Below are positions 50,226-59,955 of a DNA stretch of 64,000 nucleotides, piece after piece. Both the position numbers and the translations under genes were made by a program. The DNA is from Mangifera indica (Eukaryota > Streptophyta > Magnoliopsida > Sapindales > Anacardiaceae). The stretch is taken from the NCBI RefSeq assembly GCF_011075055.1, contig NC_058154.1, positions 8,625,620 to 8,689,619 of the forward strand, in the 5' to 3' direction. Under the pieces are notes generated by a model, which saw nothing but the letters and a program-made list of their open reading frames with translations, was not told the DNA's origin and did no database searches. Position 1 is the stretch's first letter. The number at the start of each line of letters is the position of its first letter.

Positions 50226-51413
50226 ATGATTTCACGTTCACTTTTTGCCAGTTCTTTGAAGCTTCATCAATTTATCTTTCTAAAACCAACTGTTCATCTT
50301 CTTTCTTCTTTCTCTTCATCGGCCCATCAAGATTCTCACAATCTCTATAAACTCAACCACAAAGACTGGCTATCACCAAACGAAGTCTTGGAAATTTTCT
50401 CTAGTCTCAAGGAACCCACCTCCATAATCTCAGTCCTAAACCAGTACTCTCAGAGAAGAGACTACAAACCCAATGAAGCTCTCTTCACTCTCGTCATCAA
50501 CCAACTCGCTCAAGCCAAAAGTTTTGATGCTATTGAACAGATAATGCAAAGAATCAAACATGAACGCAGCTGTCGTTTATCCGAGGAGTTTTTCTACAAT
50601 GTCATCAAGATTTATGGGAATCAAGCTGGGAGAATAAGGAAAGCTATTGACACTCTTTTTGACATGCCAAATGGGTATAAATGTTGGCCGAGTGTTAAAA
50701 CCTTTAATTTTGTGTTGAATTTGCTTGTTGCAAACAAACTGTTTGATGAAATTCATGAAATTTATTTGAGTGCAAATAAGCTTGGTGTTGAGATTGATGA
50801 ATGCTGTCTTAATATTCTTGTAAAAGGGTTGTGTGAAAATGGCAATTTGGAGGCCGCCTTTTATGTGCTCGATGAATTTCCTAAGCAAAATTGTAGGCCA
50901 AATGTGAGGACGTTTTCAACTTTGATGCATGGTTTGTGTGGAAAGGGGAAGCTTGAGGAGGCATTTGGGTTGCTTGAAAGAATGGAAAGAGAGGGAATTG
51001 ATGCGGATACAATCACGTTTAATATATTGATTTCAGGCCTTAGGAAGCAGGGCAAGGTTGAAGAGGGGATGAAGCTTTTGGAGAGGATGAAGGTTAAGGG
51101 GTGTTATCCAAATGCAGGCTCTTATCAAGAGGTTTTGTATGGATTGCTTGATCAGGAGAGGTTTGTGGAGGCCAAAAAATTTGTGAGTCAGATGATTAAT
51201 GCGCATATGAGTCCTAGTTTTGTTTCATACAAGAGGCTGATTCATGGACTTTGCAGTGAGAAGTTATTGGAGGATGTGGATTCGGTTTTAAAGCAGATGG
51301 TGCAACAAGGTTTTGTTCCAAGAATGGGGATGTGGAGGGCGATTATTCGATGTGTTTTGTCAGATAATAATGCTTGTAAGAATATTTGTATTGATGAAAT
51401 TTTTGCTAGTTAG
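50226..51413 (+). CDS. P-class PPR protein, predicted mitochondrial
   Basis: A single exon of 395 codons, intact. The first 35 residues (Ser, Leu, Arg, few acids) form a mitochondrial-type presequence. From about residue 84 there are roughly eight 35-residue helix pairs, clearest at 156-190, 191-225, 227-261, 262-296, 297-331 and 332-366. They carry the usual signs NILVKGLCENGNLEAA, TLMHGLCGKGKLEEA and FNILISGLRKQGKVEEG. No E, DYW or PLS motifs are present, so it is P-class and probably binds a specific organellar RNA for stability, splicing or translation. The target is unknown. Absence of introns is normal for the family. It converges with the SMP/C2 gene, whose stop lies about 680 bp away. 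Confidence 0.92.
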   Translation: MISRSLFASSLKLHQFIFLKPTVHLLSSFSSSAHQDSHNLYKLNHKDWLSPNEVLEIFSSLKEPTSIISVLNQYSQRRDYKPNEALFTLVINQLAQAKSFDAIEQIMQRIKHERSCRLSEEFFYNVIKIYGNQAGRIRKAIDTLFDMPNGYKCWPSVKTFNFVLNLLVANKLFDEIHEIYLSANKLGVEIDECCLNILVKGLCENGNLEAAFYVLDEFPKQNCRPNVRTFSTLMHGLCGKGKLEEAFGLLERMEREGIDADTITFNILISGLRKQGKVEEGMKLLERMKVKGCYPNAGSYQEVLYGLLDQERFVEAKKFVSQMINAHMSPSFVSYKRLIHGLCSEKLLEDVDSVLKQMVQQGFVPRMGMWRAIIRCVLSDNNACKNICIDEIFAS

Positions 51414-52095
51414 GTGATTGAGTTGAGTGGAAAGTTACGTCCGTTGCTTTCCATTGTCCTTGAAAGTGGACAGGAAATGTTGTTGATAGGGAATGAGTTT
51501 TTGTATGCTGTAACAGGTTTGAAACTTGTCAACTGGATTGGACTATATTAGAATGCAGAAGATGCTCCAGTTTCAATCTTTAAGTTTACACCGCCAGCTT
51601 CGAACTTCAAGTTTATTCATCCAGCAAAGATTTAAAGCCAAACTTCTGGCCTTCACACCCATTTTACATGTGAGGCATAGCTGGTTGAAGTATTGTAGCT
51701 GCTCATGGATTTTTTGGCCAATTGATCTTTTAATATGCTAGTTTCAACACTAATTTGAATATGTATTACTAGTTTGTAGAGCTTAAACCGGTCTTTTATC
51801 ACCTCTGGCAGTGGCGGTGATACCAAAAGTCCTGCTACATATGCATTCATTCTGCAAAAAGTTGCAAAAAATCCAAAACTTGAATTTTATTTGTATTCTG
51901 TGTACTGCTATACAAAATGCTGACATGAAATACAACCATACACACAAGAAGACATTATGCCTGAAGCTGCACCAGGGTTTTTGAAAGCTAGGACCAAACT
52001 TTGCTAAATGAAATAAGAAATCAACAGATAAACAGAATAGAGCAAGATCTTAATGTTGACTCTGTAATTTACTCAGTTTTTGACAACACTAACTA
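51414..52095. other. Shared 3' region between converging genes
   Basis: Non-coding DNA between the PPR stop and the stop of the minus-strand SMP/C2 gene; it should hold both 3' UTRs. No other gene seen. Confidence 0.55.
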
Positions 52096-55000
52096 CTATG
52101 AGATAATATTTTCATCTGGGTTGGATTTTCCATTTTCTTTGGGTTTCATATCCTCCTCCGAACGCTTGGGAGTTGCAGACTCAATCAGTACATTACCACT
52201 CCTGTCAGGTTTGTTTATCTCGTTATCCCTTCTCTTCTCATCAGCTTCAACACTTGTCTTCTCCCTTTGGTCCTCAATATCCATTTGGGGATCGCCTGAA
52301 CCAGTCTGAAAAATTTGCTCAGTTTTACAAGACTCATTGTTTTCACACTCAGGTATTCTTTCAACAATAGAGGGTGAGGTAACAGATTCATCATGAGAAG
52401 AGTCAGATTCTGGATAGATTTCTTGTTCAGGAACTGTAGATGGATCGCCTACAGAATTTCTAGACCCTTTTCGGGAAAGAACTTGCTTTAAGTTGTGAGC
52501 TCGCTTCTCTGCCTTTTTCAGAAGGCTCTTCGCTATACCTTTCATATGCTTCTTTTCTGGGCTTTCTGGATTACTTCTCTTTTCTGGGCTTTCTGGATTA
52601 CTTCCATCTGAATTAACACATACTTCTTCTGGAGTGCTACCAGAAATGGGCACTGGAAGGTCATCTACTATCAACTTCACACTAAACTTCCTAGAATTAA
52701 TTGCTTTAAGGTTAGCCTGCAGAGATGAAATAGGCTCTGAAATTCTGCCTGAATGATCCCCCCTTTTAGGACTCCTTCGAAACATAGAACCAATCTTCCG
52801 TAAGCCCCGCCTAACAGAATTTATAGGATTTTTCCCCTCAGAATTTTCATCATCACTGCTGCTGTCATTGTTCAATGATCCAGATACTGCTGGACTAGTG
52901 CTGTGAGAGGAATCATTACTATGAATCTGGGTATCAACGCGCCTGCTCTTCCCTTTTCTAGTCTCCCAAGTCTGTGATACTACACTTCCTGGGTGATGGA
53001 TCCATATGCCACACTCCTTTTGCCCCTCAATGTTTATAGGTTCAAATTTATCAGCCATCTTTGGGGACTTATCTGATATTAAAGATGAAAAGGAACTTCC
53101 CTGAGTACCATCAGCAAAGGAGTTCTGCATGTCTTCCTTGCTCATTAGCTCCTCTTCCTCTTGAACTCCTTCCTTGTTTAATGCTTCCTCATTCCACTGA
53201 CTTTTCCCCTGCTTAAATTTGTGCCAGAAATTCATGTCAAACTTACTGCACAAGTCAGTGATCTTTCATAATGTAGTGCAACATCTTATTTTCACTTGCA
53301 GTTCAATCAAACCTTATGGAAAATACCTTTGCACCCTCTTCAATTACTGTTATTGCAAGATGCAGCCTGCCCACTTTAACGTTCTTGAGAGGTATCCACA
53401 TGTCATGTCTCTGGCCATCCCTAAGATCACTGATATTTATGGTACAGTCACTGCAGATGGCAGAAGAATCAATCATTTATTAAGCAAATTATCAAGAATC
53501 ATGGTAAATTAGAATTCAAAAGGTGTCACGAATGACTGAAGAAGCATGAAAACAAAGCCAAAATACAAAACTAAAAAAGGCATATAACATCCACAGCCAA
53601 AACATTAAATAATTCACTGTTGCAATTCTAAAGGTCAATCAACCGGAAGATAAGAATATCTGTTATCAGGAACTGAAAATTATTGGATGATTGAAAGCAA
53701 GTAATCCTGAAGCCAGTAAAATAAGGAGTTAAGACCATAAAAGTAAAGGCATGCCAACACTATAAATTTGTATCTCTAAAGCTTAGGACTAACTAAAATC
53801 TCAAAGAATACTACAGAATATGTGTCAATTGTTCCGAAAGGGGCAAGGCTTAACAACTCTTCCTTTCATTCCTATGCATGTATCATAGTAGCATCCATGC
53901 TTTGTCATCTAGGAGAGATTTTCTGAGAGTATTTGCTCCAACCAAAAAAGAAGATGAGTAACTATTAAATAGTGGCACTTACAGCACGTGGAAATTGAAT
54001 TTTAAGTGCAATGGTCATATGATTGCTCATATTAGCTATTCACTTTGTTAAGACAGTTATGGCTTATTAATAAACAGATAACTGGATATATAACTGCATT
54101 GCACTTGATTTTAGAGAATTACCCAAGGGTATCATCCTTAAAATGGTCTTTGTCACGAACTTCAATAGATAGCACATTAGGTGATTCCCACGAACAAATG
54201 GGGATCTTAAATTCATCGTGCCATTTTGGAGTCAAAGTTTTCTTTTGTGTCTTAGTCCTGAATCTGTACTGTCCAAGTTGCCCCTTCACATATGGATCAG
54301 CCAAACCTGAAATTCATTCCAGTCACTCACGTCACAAAGATTTGGAATACCATGTGATGGGAAATGACTTATGAATATAGTTAGGCCTTACCATTGAAAT
54401 CTGATGGTTTCATATCTGATGCTTCAACAACTTCAACAATTGCATGTGCAACAGGTTCCTTCACATTGACGGAGAACCAATGTTCTGAACAGCACACAAT
54501 TAACAAAGAGTTAAAATTTAGCTTATCTCTGAGAAAATAGAGAAAGGAACTACTTAAAATGTTGAACCACTGGCAATAAATTCTACAATAGATCATCAAA
54601 CGCATTCCAATGCAAATGAACCTAACAAAAACTCCATAAGTAAACAAAATTATCTGCCACTGCGATTGCCATCACTAAGTCCTTCACATTCTGCCTACGG
54701 AGCTCAGCCAGTGCCCAAGGCTAAAGTCCAAAAAAGAAATTGAACAGCTTTTCTTCTTTGTACATTCTTAATGTCCACATCATTTGAAGAAACAAGTTTA
54801 TGAGAACCATGTAGCAATTGTATGTCACTACAAATAATTTTTAAACAGCAAACTGTGATTCAAAGTCACGGGCCCTCTAGTGTTCCATTTGTACAATTAT
54901 CAAGATTTCCATCTAAATCCTTTGTTTATTTAACCTAATCAAAAGGCAATACAAAAGTTAAAAATGCTGGAATTCTTAATTTTTTTTACTTCATTTACTC

Positions 55001-57669
55001 TCAAATAATTTTTTAAGGACAAGTGGCACATCCACGTTCTTGTTCCCTTGTCCTTCCCACATACCATAGTTATGCATATTCAACTTAAACATCTATATGC
55101 CTTGTCAAGCATTTGACACAAAAAAATTGTAATTTCAATTTAGCACTCGCATACTATTATGCCTGGCAGCACTAAGAAGTCTGATGACTCATAGTTCTCT
55201 CTTTATCCTAAAAAGAATCAACAGGCTTTTTGCAAAATGCATGAATCTTGTCTTAACAAACCATCATCCTCATCCTCTGTAATTAATAAGCAAGACGGAA
55301 TCACTCTCACTAAGCAATCCCTCTATTAACTTCTCCCAATTCAGGTAGCTCATTCTACAGAAAGACCAACACCACGAATTGCCCTTCACAAAATGGAAAA
55401 TAATGACCACTCAAAAACATAGCATTAAACCCTATAAGAAGACCACTGCAGTAAATTAATTACCTGGCTGTGGTGAAGCGAACTTCTCCATATCTACAAC
55501 CAGCATATTGGGCTGCACAAAGATACATTATGAGATCCAAATTAAATTCAGAGAGAAATGATGCTCATTTTGGGATCTATATAGCTGCATCCCAAAATAA
55601 AATGTTAGATTAAAGAACAAGAGATAACACTTGTTCATGAAATTTAAGACAGCCTAATGAGAGTAAAGGAAATTAACCTCAACAAGCGTCTCCTCAAATG
55701 CAACAGATAGAAGCTTGTCCTAAACAAAGAGAAGAGAATACAAATAAGATTAAGAGAGGAAAATAAAGTCATGAACTAGAACAGATGAATTCATTCTACA
55801 AATGTAAATTAAACTTACTAGCCATCCAGCAATTCCTGGAAGTTCTGTAACATCAAGTCCATGAGTGAAGATAGGTTTTACAGTCATCTGAAAATATGGA
55901 GGCTCAGAAAAGCATAACCTCAACCGGCCAAGAAAAGGCCAGTGGCGAAGAAACTTCACCCCAACCAAAACCTACAAGAGAATTATCGGTATAGCTTAAA
56001 GTCAAAACAACTTTATCCTTCTTCAGTAAAAAGTAAAAAAATCCAATGTCAACTGACCAATATTTATTTTTAAAGATAAATGCATGCCATCCAATTAATA
56101 TACATCTCTGTACCTTCCCTTCAACATGCATGCCTGTCACATGCAACTTTGCCCACATTCCAAATCCTAGTCTTTTTCTCAGTTTTACAGCAATGATCGC
56201 ACTCATATCATCTGCCGTGAGAAAGTTCATACCCAACTCTAATACCTGTGATTATTACAAAGTGATATCTCCCTGATGTTTTTAAAATTAAAAATGCAAG
56301 AGCTGCAACAGAAACAAAGCATGCTCCAAGATGTCTAGTTTAGTATTTATTTTAACATACCAAGTGGTCATCGTCATTAGAATGGCGAAGAACCCTCATT
56401 TCATTAAACATAGGTGGGTTTCTGCCCAAATATAGGTGCTGAACCACAGCTTCTTTCTGCACATATAGGATATGTTATTAGCAATATACTCATATATTGG
56501 ATCTACACTTAATCAGCCTAGAAAATCTACAAATTTCCTCACACGTTCATGCATGCGGACAACCAGACCTAGTACTGGACATGGTACAACAAAAGTTTGG
56601 TACTCATACAACTATGTCATATCCCTCAATAACACTGAAATATGCAATAAAGAATTCTTTACTTCTGCAATTTTGAGTCAACTACAGTGCCAATTGTTCC
56701 ACCATCAAAAAGCATCATTACACAGTCACCATACCAAGTCAACAGCTGAACTATAACTAAAAAGAATTTGATACTGTCAATTCAGAAAGTAAAGAGATTC
56801 ATACAGCAGTCCAGGGCTTGTACTTCTCCAGAAACCAAGGTATAATTGGGAGCAGAATCTTCTGTGAAGCAATCTGTTCCATGCATATGGGCCATATATT
56901 TTCAATAGCATGATTCAGCCATCTCACCGTTTCAGAATCCGAAAGCACCTGAAGGTAAAGAGAAACCAATATAGCGTTAAAGCATCAAAATATTAAAGTT
57001 AAAGTCTTTGTTCCAGGAATCTGAAAAAAAAAAAAAGCATACAACCATCTTTATCTTCAAATATGTATGCAGAGAAGAGAATAAACAAGACCAAAAAAGT
57101 GCAAAGCAAATATACCTTTACTCTGTCAAAATTAAAGAGAACCTTTATCCTTAATTATAACATCTTCTTGTTAATCAGAATATCGGAGAAAACAAAACCA
57201 CCTTTCTACCGAATTCAACAAAACTATTTAACTTTGTTACAGTTTCTTCCCCACTTTTCATTTCTCAAAAATCTAATAACAAATTCTCAAATAAATCAAA
57301 TACCCATTAAACTCAATTAAAATATATTTCCAAAAACTTACGAAACCAAAAAAAGAAAGTTTAATTACCCTTCTCATATAGGACCGCTTCCTCTCCTCAA
57401 ACTTTAATTTTCTCCTCAATTTTTCAACGTATTCCTCATGAACCTATGACAACACAGAGATAAACAAACAATTACCTCAAAAATCACCATAAACTTAAGA
57501 TGTTAAACCCCAAATAGATCAAACTAAATCATAAACTTACCCAGAAAAGATAAACTATAGACATTAAAAAAGCTATAGGGCCACATCGATTAAACAAAGA
57601 AAGCAACCAAAGAAACAAGAATACAATGCCCACATGATGAATTATAGAAACCTCCAACAAAGTTGTCAT
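52096..57669 (-). CDS. NTMC2T6: SMP/C2 membrane-contact protein (NTMC2T6-like)
   Basis: There are twelve exons: 57669-57541, 57443-57369, 56948-56805, 56456-56361, 56245-56114, 55971-55819, 55719-55678, 55512-55464, 54484-54392, 54306-54123, 53450-53327 and 53211-52096. The product is 778 aa. Residues 12-43 form a hydrophobic anchor. About 69-273 are an SMP-type lipid-binding domain (WLNHAIENIWPICMEQIASQ, LGMNFLTADDMSAIIAVKLR, GVKFLRHWPFLGRLRLCF). About 274-390 are a C2 domain with likely calcium ligands in ASDMKPSDFNGLADPYV and RDKDHFKDDTLG. The remaining 370 residues are polar and Ser/Glu/Lys-rich, with a basic GLRKIGSMFRR patch and a short repeat (SNPESPEK twice). NTMC2 proteins are plant relatives of synaptotagmins and tricalbins at ER-plasma membrane contacts, where they move lipids; this role is by family. 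The last exon uses an AAGCAG tandem acceptor (53211 or 53208). All splice sites used are GT-AG. Confidence 0.88.
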
Positions 57670-58097
57670 CTTTAGATTCTTAAAAACTTCAAATTTCCCT
57701 GTACAAACCAAACAAAATCTTTAACTTGAAGAAAATAATTATAACTTAATCTAACCAAACTCAAAAGAGTTTCATTTCTGTTTCTGTTTGTGACACTCGG
57801 ACAGTTATAAAGTTGACATGGCCAAGAAAGGAAGAGAGAGAGGGTTTGGATATTAATGAGTTGAGTGTTGAGTGGTTCACAAGACCTTTAGCTGCCACTT
57901 CAGTTTAGTATTTTATATCTTCTAACTTGCTTGAAACGGTACCGCAGACAGGACGTTACTGGGGATTTATTTTGCTTCAATTATTTAATTAATTTCCGGC
58001 GGGCGTCTCACTTTTTGTTGAATGAAACGTGTTGTTGGCAGTATGCGGAAAATTAAGAAATGAAAAGATTATTTTTACTATTTCTAAATCAGAATAA
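57670..58097 (-). promoter_or_regulatory. 5' flank of the SMP/C2 gene
   Basis: Sequence upstream of the ATG at 57669. An in-frame upstream stretch lacks an ATG. A TTTGTACAG just before the start could be a UTR-intron acceptor. No clear TATA box was settled on. Confidence 0.35.
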
Positions 58098-58793
58098 GGC
58101 CAAAGAACTTTTTCCCACCCAAGTTCCCATCCTTAAAATTTCACTCATAAAATTTAAAAAATCTAAAATCTCATTTATAAACTAATTATTATTAAATTTT
58201 TTTATTAAAATTAAGGATAAAATTATTATTTTATTAATAATATTAAAATATGTATAAATTTAATCTCATTTTTTTCTCAAGTTTTGAAAACTCACTTTCA
58301 TGGTCGAAGAATAGGTATTCATTAACGGTGGTTTAGATTTGAAGATGAATTGAGAGATTCTCATCGTTCAAAGATGATTTGACAAAACCTCTTCATCTTT
58401 GCACTTGGTCACCATTTGGGCTTCATCGGCCTTCACCTAGCTTCATCAACAATAGCAAAGGGAGGCACATCGAAGGTCAATCAATATCAAAACCAATTTG
58501 CTATCATTGTCACTATTGTTGAAAGTTTGCAGCAAACCCTAGAGATTTGGAGGGGAAAAATTACTTTTTAAAGTTTGAGATTAGGGGTGAAATGTGAGTT
58601 TTCAAAACTTAGGAGAGAAACGAGATAAAATTATATATATTTCAATATTATTGATAAAATAACAATTTTACCCTTATTTATAATAAAAAAATTTAATGGT
58701 AGTTGGTTTATAAATGAAATTTTAAGTTTTTTAAATCTCATAGATGAAACTTTGGGACTACATCAAACTTAGATTAAAATAAGACCTTTGGTC
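58098..58793. mobile_element. MITE with GGCCAAAG termini, about 700 bp
   Basis: The left end is GGCCAAAGAACTTTTTCCC, and the complement of the right end begins GACCAAAGGTCTTATTTTAA. The arms pair over about 200 bp each (AAAATTTCA-TT-ATAAA, CTCATTT.., CAAGTTTTGAAAACTCAC). The centre mentions no known protein. It belongs with the elements at 23162, 47912 and 58906. Confidence 0.7.
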
Positions 58794-58905
58794 TCAAAAG
58801 AAACAATTATATTAGAGGGGATAAACGGGGAAGTCTATATGTTTGTGCATTTTGTGGGAGGCACCTTTTTGCATTTCTATAACAAATTAATTTTAATTTC
58901 ATAAA

Positions 58906-59505
58906 GGCCAAAAGACTTATTTCCATCTACTATTACTCTTTTTTCAAGTTTTCACTTTTTTATCTTTCAAAAACTCAAATATCTACCATTTTATTAAAAT
59001 TCACTGTTTGGATTAAAAATAAAATTGTTATTTAGTTAAAAATATTAAAAAAACAAAAACTTATCACATTCCCTTCCTTTTAAATTTAAAAATCTAATAA
59101 TTTCTCCTCACCCAAAGTTGAAAAGTGACAAATTCCCCCCTAAAATTTTGAACCCATTATCAGAGACGACAAACTTCACTATCTTTAGTCATTTCATCCT
59201 TGGTCTCTCTCCTTTCATCCCAAATCGTCTTCGTCTCTGATAAAGATGGCTGATCATGGAAAGAGAGAGATCGGGAGGGATGACAATTTCAAAACCCCAG
59301 AGAGAATTTGTCACTTTTCAAATCTTGGGTAAGAGGAAATTGTTAGATTTTTAAACTAAGGGGGAAATGTGACAAGTTTGTGTTTTTTTAATATTTTTAG
59401 CTAAATAACATTTTTACCCTTAACCTTAAGAATGAATTTTAACCAAAAAATGAGTATTTAGGTTTTTGAAAGATAAATGTGGGAATTTAGGAAAAGAGTA
59501 ATTTA
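58906..59505. mobile_element. MITE with GGCCAAAAG terminus, about 600 bp
   Basis: It starts GGCCAAAAGACTTATTTCC. Right-arm sequence ending near 59505 (AGGAAAAGAGTAATTTAGAG) is the complement of the left arm from about 58925 on. Interior words (GACGACAAACTTCACTATC) recur in the element at 47912. The exact right terminus is eroded. Confidence 0.6.
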
Positions 59506-59946
59506 GAGAAAGAGAGAGAGAAATAATAACATCTAGAGTTATTATGCTATCATGTTTAGTCTATTATAGAGTTATTATATTATCACATTTATTTTATTGA
59601 AATAACTAAACTTTTTCTTTTATATGGAAGTAATTGAACTCTTAAATTTTTTTATTAAGGAACTAAACTTCCAAATTTTCTTATAAAAGAGATTTTTAAT
59701 AAAAATTGAATGTATTTGTTTTGTCCTCTCCCTATTTCTATTCATCTTCTAATTTAACAATATTGTCCTCTCCCCGTTTTCTTCTTTCGCTATTTTCAAT
59801 TATCTTTTTAGTAAAGAGTAATAGATCTTGGAATGACCATTCACATATAACTCTCTTACTCAAAATAAAGTAAGATTGTTTATGTCCATAGAGCTTTCAT
59901 ATTAACACATAAATTTTTTTTTTTTTTTGCCTTTCCATTTTGTTCT
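59506..59946. other. Intergenic DNA, no gene seen
   Basis: AT-rich sequence with a poly-T tract near 59910-59930, ending at the target site of foldback element 2. Confidence 0.5.
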
Positions 59947-59955
59947 TACCAATCC

